Shown: positions 51,920 through 60,363 of the stretch, piece after piece
How the letters are laid out: every line of letters starts with the position of its first letter
Numbering within the stretch: position 1 is the stretch's first letter
From: Anaerolineae bacterium
GTDB lineage: Bacteria; Chloroflexota; Anaerolineae; Aggregatilineales; J027
DNA: 64,000 nucleotides
Assembly: GCA_021463865.1 (NCBI GenBank)
Contig: JAJTXY010000007.1
Coordinates: 1 to 64,000 of the forward strand
Reading direction: 5' to 3'
The notes under the pieces: model-generated
Database searches by the model: none
What the model saw: only the letters and a program-made list of their open reading frames with translations
Told to the model about the DNA's origin: nothing
Made by a program: the position numbers and the translations under genes

Positions 51920-53722
51920 ATGTCTCACGAAACGACTCTAATCGAGCGGCTAACCACGCTCAATGAAATCGCCGCCACACTCAATAGCGCGGTGGATGTA
52001 CAAGGTGCGTTGAATTCTGTCCTTGCCCGTCTGGTCGAATTGATGGGCCTGCAAACGGGCTGGATATTTTTGATTTCGCCGAATGCCCAAGAACGTTGGT
52101 GGGGCAAAGGCTATGTGCTGGCGGCCTATCATAATCTGCCCCCCGCACTAGATTTGGAAAGCGCCCCGGCGTGGGATGGCGGGTGTGATTGTCAGGGCTA
52201 TTGCAACAAGGGCAAATTAACCGAAGCCTATAATGAGGTGAAATGCAGCCGGCTGATTGAATCGGGCGGCGATACACGCGGCTTGATTGTTCACGCCTCC
52301 GCCCCGCTGCGCATTGGCGACCAGACCCTCGGTATCTTGAACGTCGCGGCCTCGGATTGGAGCGAATTTAACGAGGAGTCGCTGACGATTTTAAACAGCG
52401 TCGGCAACATTATCGCGGCGGCGATTGAACGTGCCCGCCTGTTTGATATGCTGCGCGAACAACGCATCCATGAACAGGCCGTGCTGCTGGAATTCTCCAA
52501 TCAACTCCTGAGCCGCTCCGAACTGCAAGACTTGATGAATTATCTAGTAGAGGAAGTGCGCCGCCTGTTGGGTTTTGATGCCTGCGCCCTGCTGCTCCCC
52601 AGCGAAGACCCGGCGTGGTTGGCATTTAAGGCCGTCAGCGGATGGAAAGCCGACCCCGTCGCCGAGCGCCGCCTACTGCCCAATGATGATCGTACCGGGC
52701 CGGGGCGGGCCATGCGAAAACAGCAACCCGTCGTCATCGAGGACATCTGGAAAAATGACACTCCGACTTTCCGCGCCGATTGGTTAGCCGCCGAGGGATT
52801 TCGTGGGCATGTGATTGTGCCGCTAATTGTGGATGGGCACTCGATTGGCACGCTGGTCTTGGATATGCGCCACGTCTACAAAATGGACATTGATAAACTG
52901 CGCTTTTTGCGGTTGATGGCGAATCAGGCCGCTATCGCCATTGAAAAAGCCCGTCTATTGCAACAAGAGGCGGAGGGTCGGCGGCTGGAAGAAGAATTGA
53001 CACTGGCCCGCCAAATCCAGTTGAGCCTTTTACCCGATTCCTGCCCTGTAATTGAGGGCTGGCAGATGTGTTCGTATTATCAAGCGGCTCGGCTCATCGG
53101 CGGCGATTTTTACGATTTTTTCTGGTTGGCAGGCGAAGGCAAACGGCTTGGTATGGTCATTGGTGACGTAGCAGGCAAGGGGATTCCGGCGGCCCTGTTT
53201 ATGTCCATGAGCCGCACCATTATTCGCTCGGTTGCCAGCAGCGGACGACGCACACCTGCCGAAGCATTGGTACGTGCCAACGAGGTTATCATTACTGACG
53301 CGCAAAGTGATGTGTTTTTGACGGCATTTTATGGGGTGCTATATCCAAACGAGGCACGCTTTGTCTATGCCAATGGGGGACACAATCCCCCGTTGTGGTG
53401 GCGGGCTGAACACGGTGCCTTCGAGACCCTGCACGCCAAAGGCATTGTTTTGGGCATGTTTGAGCAAATCCGCCTTGAGGAAAATCAGATCATTATGCAG
53501 CCGGGGGACATCATCATCTGTTATACCGATGGTGTCACCGAGGCAATGGATGCGGCAGGCGATTTATTTGGCGACGCGCGTTTGCGGGCCGCCGTCGAAG
53601 CCCACGCCAGCGAACCCGCCAGCAATATTTTGGACGCAATTGTGGATGCGGTGTCTAGTTTTACGGGCGAACTCCCCCAATCCGACGACTTGACGTTATT
53701 TGTCGTGAAGCAGCAATCGTAA
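51920..53722 (+). CDS. GAF-GAF-PP2C (SpoIIE/RsbU-type) serine phosphatase
   Basis: The 600-residue protein has two GAF domains (about 15-175 and 190-350), a short coiled linker (EGRRLEEELTLARQIQLSLLP) and a PP2C/SpoIIE domain. The phosphatase motifs are GGDFYDFFWL, GDVAGKGIPAALFMSMSR, YANGGHNPPLWW, YTDGVTEAMD and QSDDLTLFV, which keep the metal-binding aspartates. Such proteins dephosphorylate anti-anti-sigma factors in stress signalling (family knowledge). The first GAF has several cysteines (GGCDCQGYCNKGK), possibly a metal or redox sensor. ATG 51920 with GGGGGT upstream is preferred to ATG 51881. Confidence 0.9.
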   Translation: MSHETTLIERLTTLNEIAATLNSAVDVQGALNSVLARLVELMGLQTGWIFLISPNAQERWWGKGYVLAAYHNLPPALDLESAPAWDGGCDCQGYCNKGKLTEAYNEVKCSRLIESGGDTRGLIVHASAPLRIGDQTLGILNVAASDWSEFNEESLTILNSVGNIIAAAIERARLFDMLREQRIHEQAVLLEFSNQLLSRSELQDLMNYLVEEVRRLLGFDACALLLPSEDPAWLAFKAVSGWKADPVAERRLLPNDDRTGPGRAMRKQQPVVIEDIWKNDTPTFRADWLAAEGFRGHVIVPLIVDGHSIGTLVLDMRHVYKMDIDKLRFLRLMANQAAIAIEKARLLQQEAEGRRLEEELTLARQIQLSLLPDSCPVIEGWQMCSYYQAARLIGGDFYDFFWLAGEGKRLGMVIGDVAGKGIPAALFMSMSRTIIRSVASSGRRTPAEALVRANEVIITDAQSDVFLTAFYGVLYPNEARFVYANGGHNPPLWWRAEHGAFETLHAKGIVLGMFEQIRLEENQIIMQPGDIIICYTDGVTEAMDAAGDLFGDARLRAAVEAHASEPASNILDAIVDAVSSFTGELPQSDDLTLFVVKQQS

Positions 53723-53802
53723 AGAACTTGCGAGTAGAGTTTGCGATATTAAGATTAGAAAATTACTATTATTACTGAGATGCTTTATATAAATAATTCT
53801 AA

Positions 53803-54714
53803 TCAACAAATATTCTCTGAACCGATGGCCCACTCTGGTAGGGGTTCGCGGCACTGAATCCACTCCGATGGGATACCCGACGGCCCAACATACGGCGCCA
53901 CGATCCCCCCGACTATGGCGCAGTTGGTGTCTATATCCCCAAAAACGGAGGCGGTCTGCCACAGGGCCTCCTCGTAATTATGCAGATATGCGCCAGCACA
54001 CCACACACAAAACGGCACCGTGTCTTGGGCGGAAATTAGCAGGCCATTGCCTAACATTTGGGCAGCATGGGCCACTTGATTGGATTGAATGTCACGGGCA
54101 TGTCGCAGACCACTTTTGACTTCGCTTTCCGGCACATAGGGCAGCACCATCTCGATAAAATCTTGGCGAGTGGGCGGGGGTGTACCGCGCAACCGACACG
54201 CCACCGCCACCGCCACCGCCACCGCGATACCCCCCGCAATGCCTTCAGGGTGGGCATGAGTAACTTCCGCAGTTTGAGTAGCTACGGCGATAACCTGCTC
54301 CATGTCCTCGGCGTAATATCCACCCACCGGAGCCACGCGCATGGCTGCTCCATTGCCAAATGACCCCTGTCCGCCAAACAGTTCGTGCGAGGCTTCGCGC
54401 CACCAATGCGCTTTCGTACCGATTTGTCGCAGCAACCGACCTGCCCCCGCGCCATATCTGCGTTCGGGGTCGTAATGCGCCGCGAAACTGATGGCGAGGG
54501 TATCTTGGTCTATCTCGCCTTTTTTGCGTAACAGGCAATAGATCGAAAGGGCCATGTTGGTGTCATCAGTATAGCGCCATTGACCCGCTGGTAATTCGCG
54601 TTGCTCAATTCGTTGGCCCAATGAATCTTTGGGGAAATGGAAAAAGTTCTCGCCAAAGGCATCCCCAACCGACAACCCATCCAGCGCCAAACGTGCATTG
54701 TCGAGCGAGGGCAT
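53803..54714 (-). CDS. ADP-ribosylglycohydrolase-family protein
   Basis: The 303-residue all-helical protein has the DraG/ARH hallmarks: LALDGLSVGDAFGE, YTDDTNMAL (metal aspartates), GSFGNGAAMRVAPVG, THAHPEGIAGG and the C-terminal FGDIDTNCAIVGGIVAPYVG. These enzymes remove ADP-ribose from proteins, nucleic acids or small molecules (family knowledge). The helix after HPEGIAGG carries a run of alternating Val-Ala encoded by a hexanucleotide repeat. The gene starts two bases after the M61-like stop and is the last member of the parAB-led run. Confidence 0.9.
   Translation of the reverse strand: MPSLDNARLALDGLSVGDAFGENFFHFPKDSLGQRIEQRELPAGQWRYTDDTNMALSIYCLLRKKGEIDQDTLAISFAAHYDPERRYGAGAGRLLRQIGTKAHWWREASHELFGGQGSFGNGAAMRVAPVGGYYAEDMEQVIAVATQTAEVTHAHPEGIAGGIAVAVAVAVACRLRGTPPPTRQDFIEMVLPYVPESEVKSGLRHARDIQSNQVAHAAQMLGNGLLISAQDTVPFCVWCAGAYLHNYEEALWQTASVFGDIDTNCAIVGGIVAPYVGPSGIPSEWIQCREPLPEWAIGSENIC
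54200..54226. repeat. (CCACCG)4 hexanucleotide repeat inside the glycohydrolase gene
   Basis: Four exact copies of CCACCG (54201-54224) plus a partial copy encode the Val-Ala run on the minus strand. Because the unit is six bases, copy-number change would lengthen or shorten the helix by two residues without a frameshift. Confidence 0.85.
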
Positions 54715-54716
54715 TC

Positions 54717-56084
54717 TTAAAATTCCTGTCGAATGTCAATCGTGTCATGATGATGCACCAGCGTATACCCCCGTTCGGCAAGTGCCCGATCTACCAACGC
54801 GACATAATTCGGGGCCTCTTTGCCAAGCAGTTGACCTTTGAGGTGTTGCGGCACATCCAGCCCCAACCAATCGTGCATCACATTAAACATCCACTGAGCC
54901 GACTCATAGGGGCCGGGTCGTCGTTGTTTTTCCCAGACCATTACCCCAAACAGGGCCAAGACCGAATGTCCCTGCCGCCGCAGATAGGTATCGAGCAAAA
55001 AGAGATCAAGGATAGGGCTGCGGCCACCGCGTTTTTGCTGCTTCTGGAGCGCACGAGCCAAATAATACGTCAGGAATTGATTGGGATTTTCGCGGAACAT
55101 AAATTGATTGTAGCAATATTGGTTGAGGGATTCGCCAATTAACTGGGCATCGTCAGGGGGGCAAGTTGGACTAGGATAGAGTACCGACTTGGCACGGCCC
55201 GTCCAATTGCTAGTGGTATAAAAATGGGTCAGTTCGTGGGCCAACCCATCCTCCAAAAAATAGGCATAGTTATCATGCTCGAACATCTTCCATAAATAGG
55301 CAGGATTTTGGGGGCCATAGACAATGATGCCGTTGGGTACATTCTCCCCGGTTGCAAAAGTCCGCCCGTCGGTCTGCTGTTCAAAATCGTCAGGGGCCTG
55401 CAAAATCAGAATATTGATGTCTTGTTGTCCGCGATAGGGCGCGACGGAACTCTCAATCCAAACCATAAAACGCTCTATCATGTTCCACAGTTCATAGGTA
55501 TGCAGGGGAATCGTTTTGCTGTGCTGCACGACTAGATCAAAAACCATGATGCTCTTCTGTGCAACATAAGTATGCTCTTCAGGGGTTAATCCTTGGGCGG
55601 CATAGACAAAAAAACCTTCCAGTTTGGTCGGCTCGATCTGCCCTTGCATTCCATTCGAAAAAACATTCCAACCCGCCGGAACGTCCTTGATTTGAAACTG
55701 CACCTGCAAATCATTGACCCATTCGTGCAGCGGCATGGGGACAGGAACACTGCCGACCCCCAAAAATACTTCGTGGTCGTTGATAAAAGGGTACATCAAA
55801 TAAACATCCCGGTCAGCCCCCATACAGTCGGTATAGGCGGTTTCCAGATCGTAATCCACCAAAAATCGCTTGGCGGGGAGGGTTAGTTTTTTCTCACTTA
55901 TGTTACAGATCAGCGGATTTCCCCAACCATCCCGCGCCTGCATATTGGAAACCTTTATGCCGGGGACATTGGCAAGGGCTTCGAGCAGGAGGGTTGTTTC
56001 ATCTTGGAGCGATTGACCCTCAACGGTGATGTGCAGCAGTTTTTGATTGAGCTTTGCCAAGCTGACCGTAATTGCTAGGCGCAT
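54717..56084 (-). CDS. M61-like (glycyl aminopeptidase fold) metalloprotease-type protein
   Basis: The 455-residue protein has an N-terminal beta domain of about 170 residues and a gluzincin-like helix EDGLAHELTHFY (HExxH at 283-287) with a downstream Glu318 (LIGESLNQYCYNQF) as third zinc ligand, the arrangement of M61 and related M1-clan peptidases. The end has AQWMFNVMHDWLGLDV, also M61-like. No signal peptide is seen, so it likely works in the cytoplasm. ATG 56084 follows AAAGGGG. Its place in a run headed by parA/parB is unexpected. Confidence 0.75.
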   Translation of the reverse strand: MRLAITVSLAKLNQKLLHITVEGQSLQDETTLLLEALANVPGIKVSNMQARDGWGNPLICNISEKKLTLPAKRFLVDYDLETAYTDCMGADRDVYLMYPFINDHEVFLGVGSVPVPMPLHEWVNDLQVQFQIKDVPAGWNVFSNGMQGQIEPTKLEGFFVYAAQGLTPEEHTYVAQKSIMVFDLVVQHSKTIPLHTYELWNMIERFMVWIESSVAPYRGQQDINILILQAPDDFEQQTDGRTFATGENVPNGIIVYGPQNPAYLWKMFEHDNYAYFLEDGLAHELTHFYTTSNWTGRAKSVLYPSPTCPPDDAQLIGESLNQYCYNQFMFRENPNQFLTYYLARALQKQQKRGGRSPILDLFLLDTYLRRQGHSVLALFGVMVWEKQRRPGPYESAQWMFNVMHDWLGLDVPQHLKGQLLGKEAPNYVALVDRALAERGYTLVHHHDTIDIRQEF

Positions 56085-56126
56085 AATGTCCCCTTTGGTG
56101 ATTGCATCTCGCAAAAAATCGTTCGG

Positions 56127-56342
56127 CTATGTAACGGAATGTTCGGCGTCTATCCAAATAGTCTGGGGTGGCTCAAGCAAATCCAACCCGCGTGCCTCGC
56201 GTTGGCGCTGGATTTCATCGTAATCCACAAACAAGTCGCTGCAATCTTGTTTCGCGCCACAGTTGGGGCAAATAATCTGGCACTTCCAATGGAGTTGCCA
56301 GTTTGCCCCACACCAATCGCAGACCTGAACTTTTTCGGCCAT
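56127..56342 (-). CDS. Small zinc-ribbon protein
   Basis: The 71-residue protein has two CxxC pairs (CDWCG at 8-12 and CPNCG at 25-29) that form a zinc ribbon, a further Cys at 34, then an acidic tail (YDEIQRQREARGLDLLEPPQTIW). It starts 11 bases after the parB stop and precedes the M61-like gene by 42 bases. Such proteins often serve as adaptors to nucleic acid or partner proteins; no specific role can be assigned. Confidence 0.75.
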   Translation of the reverse strand: MAEKVQVCDWCGANWQLHWKCQIICPNCGAKQDCSDLFVDYDEIQRQREARGLDLLEPPQTIWIDAEHSVT

Positions 56343-56353
56343 GACCGTCCCTC

Positions 56354-57418
56354 TTATACTTTGGGCCGATCCGGGGGAGTCGGGATACTCGACAAAAATT
56401 CATACATTTCTTGCACCCACAGTTCCAATTGACCCAGCGACGCCTTGACTTCTTCGACACGATCCTTGCCCAACAACCACAATACGTTTACTTGGGTAGG
56501 ATCGTAGCGGGTGAGCCGAGACAGCACATCCGTAATGTCGGCTTCCATTTGCACTGCCAAATCTTTGTCGGGGTTGCGTGTGCCAGCGGGCGGGGCAGCC
56601 GGACGTTTTTCGACGACGCGCGATTCACCCCCGGCATTGATAACCATGTGGGTCGCGGTGCTAAATTTATCGTCCTCAAAATCTTCCCCATTTTCAGGTT
56701 CAGCAGATCGAGGGGCACGTTCGGTTTTGGATTTGCTGGCGGTAGCCGACCCAATACGGCTCACGTCACGCACTTTACCATCTTTGCCAACGACCTGTGA
56801 CCGGTCAACTTCTAAATTCTTTGAAGTTGATTGACTGAGTTCACTCAAAATACTATTCACCCATGAGGTGATGGTCGGCTGACTGACCCCCAACTGGCGA
56901 GCCATCTCGTTATACGAGACACGTGGGTTAAGTTTTCCGTCCCCACTCCACTCAAACCACGTCCGACCTTGTTTGATACGACGGCGCAGAATATTTTTCT
57001 TGTCGTCGTTGGAATAGGCCAGACCGTGTTCAAGGTTTGCGTTCTCGGCATATTCGTAGGCGGCCTCATAGCCCCCCTTTGAGACATAGGCCCTAATCAT
57101 ATCGCGTCCAGCCCGACGATAGGCTTCGACCCGATGAAATCCATCCGCCAAAAGGTGGTTGCCATTGGTATCTTGGAACACAATAATCGGTTCCATGTCT
57201 CCGCCGTTTTCAATCACGATGGTGTACTGCTCTACCCGCTCTTCATCAAGCCCATCCACACGCACCTGAATCTGTTCGTCAATGACGATTTGCGACAGAT
57301 GCAAATCCACCGGACGGCCTTCACCGGGATGGCGTGTCCCCAATTCCAGTGCCTCCAACGGCGATAACGAACCAGCAGCGCGTGGAGGTCGGCGGCTGTT
57401 CGGCTTAGACCTGTCCAT
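56354..57418 (-). CDS. parB: ParB-type partition protein
   Basis: The 354-residue protein has the ParB/Srx nucleotide-binding fold (about 40-130: LSQIVIDEQIQVRVDGLDEERVEQY, then HLLADGFHRVEAYRRAGRDMIRAYV) and a helix-turn-helix (VSYNEMARQLGVSQPTITSWVNSILSEL). Its long disordered middle and helical C-terminus (QVNVLWLLGKDRVEEVKASLGQLELWVQEMYEFL) probably dimerise. ParB binds centromere sites and works with ParA to segregate DNA. The usual GERRWRA-type CTP motif reads GFHRVEAYR, nearer to plasmid or phage ParB-like proteins. ATG 57418 with AAGGAG upstream overlaps the parA end by 14 bases. Confidence 0.85.
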   Translation of the reverse strand: MDRSKPNSRRPPRAAGSLSPLEALELGTRHPGEGRPVDLHLSQIVIDEQIQVRVDGLDEERVEQYTIVIENGGDMEPIIVFQDTNGNHLLADGFHRVEAYRRAGRDMIRAYVSKGGYEAAYEYAENANLEHGLAYSNDDKKNILRRRIKQGRTWFEWSGDGKLNPRVSYNEMARQLGVSQPTITSWVNSILSELSQSTSKNLEVDRSQVVGKDGKVRDVSRIGSATASKSKTERAPRSAEPENGEDFEDDKFSTATHMVINAGGESRVVEKRPAAPPAGTRNPDKDLAVQMEADITDVLSRLTRYDPTQVNVLWLLGKDRVEEVKASLGQLELWVQEMYEFLSSIPTPPDRPKV

Positions 57419-58226
57419 AGGGTACTCCTTCAACGGCCTTCAAAAATCGGTCAATCAATTTCCAAGCAGTATCTACAGCAGAATGGCGAGGAGCATAGGT
57501 GAAGACTGTCCGCGCCGCATCCGAGGCTTCTTTCCAAACCGTACTTAATGGAATTTCTTCTTTGTACCAGACCCTGCCGGGGTAGAGTTCTTGCAGTTCG
57601 TCCAAGCGATCTTTATGTTCGCGGGTATTGGCACGGGTCATCATCGGAATGATGCCCAAAATTTCGGCGTCATGCAGCCCGGCCAAATTTGTCATCATCT
57701 GGGTAATCTTTTCCAACCCGTCGAGGCTTAGACGCGACATCTCGGTGGGGCAAAGCACAAAATCGGCTGCCGCCAGAATCGCCGGGGTAAAAAGGGAGGC
57801 TGTCGGCGCGGTATCAATCAACACAAAATCGCACATGTCTTGCAGGGGTTTGAGGGAACGTTCAACTGCCCCAAAATCCGCCCCATCGAGTTGGATATTG
57901 ATCGCAGCCAACTGGGTCTTTTGTCCACCCGGCAAAATATAAAGTTGCCCACCGGGTTGGCGCTGAATAGATTCATACTCATCGGCGGGTGCCATCATCA
58001 ACACCGAGTTAAGGGGTTCACCATTGACCAGCAGTTCAAAAATGCCCTCGCGTGGTCGGCCCATCTCGTCTACCAGCGCGAATGACATCGCAATATGGCC
58101 TTGTGGGTCCATATCTACCATCGCTACCTGATAACCCATCGCCGCTAATCCGACCCCGAGGTGGATGGTCATGGTGGTTTTGCCAACGCCACCCTTTTGG
58201 TTCATAAGCGCAATTGTCGTACCCAT
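57405..58226 (-). CDS. parA: ParA-type partition ATPase
   Basis: The 273-residue protein has the deviant Walker A KGGVGKTTMTIHLGVGLA (12-29), the ALVDMDPQGH-like box AMVDMDPQGHIAMSF, and DFVLIDTAPTASLFTPAILAAADFVLCPTEM. It lacks an N-terminal DNA-binding extension, so autoregulation would be through ParB (type Ib-like) or another factor. It drives plasmid or chromosome segregation. GAGGAGATAA precedes ATG 58226. The intergenic region before it holds a promoter and a perfect inverted repeat. Confidence 0.93.
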   Translation of the reverse strand: MGTTIALMNQKGGVGKTTMTIHLGVGLAAMGYQVAMVDMDPQGHIAMSFALVDEMGRPREGIFELLVNGEPLNSVLMMAPADEYESIQRQPGGQLYILPGGQKTQLAAINIQLDGADFGAVERSLKPLQDMCDFVLIDTAPTASLFTPAILAAADFVLCPTEMSRLSLDGLEKITQMMTNLAGLHDAEILGIIPMMTRANTREHKDRLDELQELYPGRVWYKEEIPLSTVWKEASDAARTVFTYAPRHSAVDTAWKLIDRFLKAVEGVPYGQV

Positions 58227-58255
58227 AAAAATTATCTCCTCACGTCATTTCACAT

Positions 58256-58284
58256 CCAATGACCTTCGATGCTGCGGTCATTGG
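58256..58284. promoter_or_regulatory. Inverted repeat upstream of parA, candidate parS or operator
   Basis: CCAATGACC (58256-58264) and GGTCATTGG (58276-58284) are perfect 9-bp arms around an 11-base spacer, with outer ATCCA/TGGAT elements in addition. The site lies between the inferred parA promoter and its start codon, a common place for plasmid centromeres and for ParB autoregulation. No second copy was noticed in the window. Confidence 0.55.
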
Positions 58285-58324
58285 TCGCACTGGATGTCCG
58301 CACGAATATTTTTCGGTTACTCGT

Positions 58325-58353
58325 AGTATACATCGCAAAACTTTGTCTGTCGG
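58325..58353 (-). promoter_or_regulatory. Promoter of the parAB operon
   Basis: On the minus strand CCGACA (-35, 58348-58353) and TATACT (-10, 58325-58330) are separated by 17 bases. It would start transcription near 58318, ahead of the inverted repeat and the parA ribosome site. Confidence 0.55.
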
Positions 58354-58453
58354 TAGCGATTGTTATAGTTCGGTTCTAAATCGCTTGCCTAAGTCGAATT
58401 TGCGTCAAAACAATCCCTCGGAACAAGGCAGTTTGAACCGTCGGGATACGTCA

Positions 58454-59713
58454 TCAAACACTCGCCTCACAGATCATCGCCTCCAAAATCGCGTCCTCAT
58501 CCACCTGATTGGCTTGGCTCAATTCGGCAAGTTGAGAAGGGCCAAAAGATGGGCGGTTTCGCTTATCCCGATTTTTGGCGGCATAGAGTTCAGCAAAACC
58601 TTGTGGGTCTTGTTTGCAGAAGGCCAACCATCCCGCGTGGCGCACCCCAAATTCCATGACCCAGTTACGATTTTGGCGGTGATGCGCCAAGAAGCGCGGC
58701 CACACCGTCGGCAGATATTCGGCAACGCGAATCGGCTCACCATCTTGTCCCGGGCCATACATAAACCACCACAGGCGGAAATCTACCTCGAACAATTCAC
58801 TGCTAATCGGTACATCGTTTGGGGTCATCGCTTCGATCTCGTTCAAGACTTTACGTAGTCGTTTCCATTCACGTGGCCCCGGCTTGACCCCAGATAACTC
58901 TGGCATCAAACAGAAATTGACCAGTCCACGCAGCGGGCCATGATTGTAAATCTCGCGGGCCATTTCTTTGGCTTCATCATGTGAAATTTCAGCAGAAGAT
59001 TGAATTTCAGATTGCCCCTCACTGCGGCGCGAGGTGACTTTGGCTTCCACCGAGGTAATTTCAGCAGGGTGGTGGGTGGGTGATGAAGTTCCATCCATTT
59101 TTTGTGTGTTTAGTGAATGTGTTTCATTCGGTAAATCTGGTGAGTAATTTTCAATCTGTGAATTCTTATTCTTAGATCGGCTCGCTGCCAACCGCTCGAC
59201 TGGTAATGTCGAACCAGCCGATGGGTCTAAATTTGCCGACGATGGGGCGGGAGTCTCCACTCGATGGGGGGATTTTGCATCACTCGATGGGCGATTTTCA
59301 TCCAATCGGTTGGTGGGTAGATTCCCATCGAAAAATAATTTGCTATCCGTCGAGGGGATAAATTCATTCAGGCGCTCATAATCAATACGGTACCATTTGC
59401 CTTTATCGAACTTGTTATTTGAAAGCTGTGCCCCGACCAAAATCCCGGCCTTTTCAAGTTTGGAGATCGCCAGCTTAAACGTAGCGGCGCTCCAAAAGGG
59501 ATAGTCGGCGTGCCAATCGGCATAGGCATGGCGATACCAAAAATAACCGTTGATGCGGTTGTCTTCTTTGCTGGCAAACACCCCGGTCATGTAATGTGTT
59601 TGTTGCAAGACCAGCGCGGCTTCTGGCCCAAAAACATTGGCGAGGGCTTTGGAAAAGACCACTGGAATATCGGGTTTGTTGGGTTCATTGTCAAGAGAAA
59701 GTGGCTTGTTCAT
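58454..59713 (-). CDS. Replication-initiator-like protein with DnaD/phage-Rep type winged helix
   Basis: The 419-residue protein has an N-terminal winged-helix region (about 20-120): EAALVLQQTHYMTG, NGYFWYRHAYADWHADYPFWSAATFKLAISKLEKAGILVGAQL and KGKWYRIDYERLNEF. This pattern is shared by plasmid and phage replication proteins of the DnaD/RepA_N-like kind (family knowledge). A long polar linker follows, then a C-terminal helical domain (GLVNFCLMPELSGVKPGPREWKRLRKVLNEIEAM). Its place directly before parA/parB, behind a structured leader, supports a Rep role, which is otherwise inferred. AAGGAT precedes ATG 59713. Confidence 0.7.
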   Translation of the reverse strand: MNKPLSLDNEPNKPDIPVVFSKALANVFGPEAALVLQQTHYMTGVFASKEDNRINGYFWYRHAYADWHADYPFWSAATFKLAISKLEKAGILVGAQLSNNKFDKGKWYRIDYERLNEFIPSTDSKLFFDGNLPTNRLDENRPSSDAKSPHRVETPAPSSANLDPSAGSTLPVERLAASRSKNKNSQIENYSPDLPNETHSLNTQKMDGTSSPTHHPAEITSVEAKVTSRRSEGQSEIQSSAEISHDEAKEMAREIYNHGPLRGLVNFCLMPELSGVKPGPREWKRLRKVLNEIEAMTPNDVPISSELFEVDFRLWWFMYGPGQDGEPIRVAEYLPTVWPRFLAHHRQNRNWVMEFGVRHAGWLAFCKQDPQGFAELYAAKNRDKRNRPSFGPSQLAELSQANQVDEDAILEAMICEASV

Positions 59714-59859
59714 GGGATTATCCTTACAATTGCATCTCGCTTTGCTTGTAAATAACTAATTGAACTTGACAGTGAGCCTAAACAGATTTTGCTAAGTCAT
59801 AACCCTTACAGTCAAAATAGCCAATTTTGGGATTTAGCTTAAATTTGCGTTAAAAACCC

Positions 59860-59888
59860 TTGACTTTTTGGCTCAATAGAGCGATAAT
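59860..59888 (+). promoter_or_regulatory. Near-consensus promoter firing opposite to rep inside its leader
   Basis: TTGACT (59860-59865) and GATAAT (59883-59888) are 17 bases apart, close to the sigma-70 ideal. No protein gene lies downstream on the plus strand before 61057, so it probably makes a short untranslated RNA starting near 59895. Confidence 0.65.
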
Positions 59889-59894
59889 CTTAGT

Positions 59895-60008
59895 ATGAGT
59901 ATATGACAAGCCATCGTATACCCAAACTGTAGACTCATAGATCTATAGACTCAATTGCATCTTAAACAGGACTTCACCCCACCCCATCCAACACGGGGTT
60001 TTTCCTGT
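59895..60008 (+). ncRNA. Putative countertranscribed (antisense) RNA to the rep leader
   Basis: The RNA of about 114 nt would run from the promoter above to a hairpin with outer arms ACAGGA/TCCTGT (59966-59971, 60003-60008) and inner arms ACCCC/GGGGT followed by Ts. It is fully complementary to the rep transcript expected from the promoter at 60049-60078. It contains a direct repeat TAGACTCA (59930, 59946) around the palindrome ATAGATCTAT, which could be a loop for pairing. The 650-base rep-to-XRE gap holds no protein gene that I can support. Confidence 0.5.
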
Positions 60009-60016
60009 CTCTAAAA

Positions 60017-60034
60017 TTAGAACATATGTCCTAA
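60017..60034. promoter_or_regulatory. Palindromic operator at the rep transcription start
   Basis: TTAGAACATATGTCCTAA is an 18-bp palindrome with one mismatch. It lies just downstream of the inferred rep start (about 60042), where a dimeric XRE/Cop repressor would block transcription. The XRE gene at 60364 is the natural candidate. Confidence 0.5.
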
Positions 60035-60048
60035 CTAGAGATTTTTAG

Positions 60049-60078
60049 ATTATACTCCGAATGTACTATGCTTGGCAA
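60049..60078 (-). promoter_or_regulatory. Promoter of the rep gene
   Basis: On the minus strand TTGCCA (-35, 60073-60078) and a perfect TATAAT (-10, 60049-60054) are 18 bases apart. It implies an untranslated rep leader of about 330 nt, long enough to host antisense control. Confidence 0.65.
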
Positions 60079-60363
60079 GTTGGCTGCTTTCAATCACATT
60101 TCCTTGTCATACGCATTCAAAACGAAGTAAATGAAGTCCCACTTCAGGATACCCACCCTTGCTTTGGGGTAGGGGTATCGCTCGAAACAGGGGAGAAAAT
60201 GACGATTGTTTGGGAGACTTGTCTATTTTCTCAGGTGTGATACAATCGTTTATAGCGTTTTTGGTGATCCCCTGCACTTTCACCACGACGCACGTAACGG
60301 TGCGGCGCTACAGGCTCCTCAAAATCAACCTGAGTAGCGCAAACCGCAGGCCCCCAAGGTGGC

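Noticed and set aside
60219-60246. A second plus-strand promoter-like pair TTGTCT/TACAAT with 16-base spacing
   Set aside because: It has no gene or terminator structure downstream, and single matches of this quality are expected by chance in AT-rich DNA.
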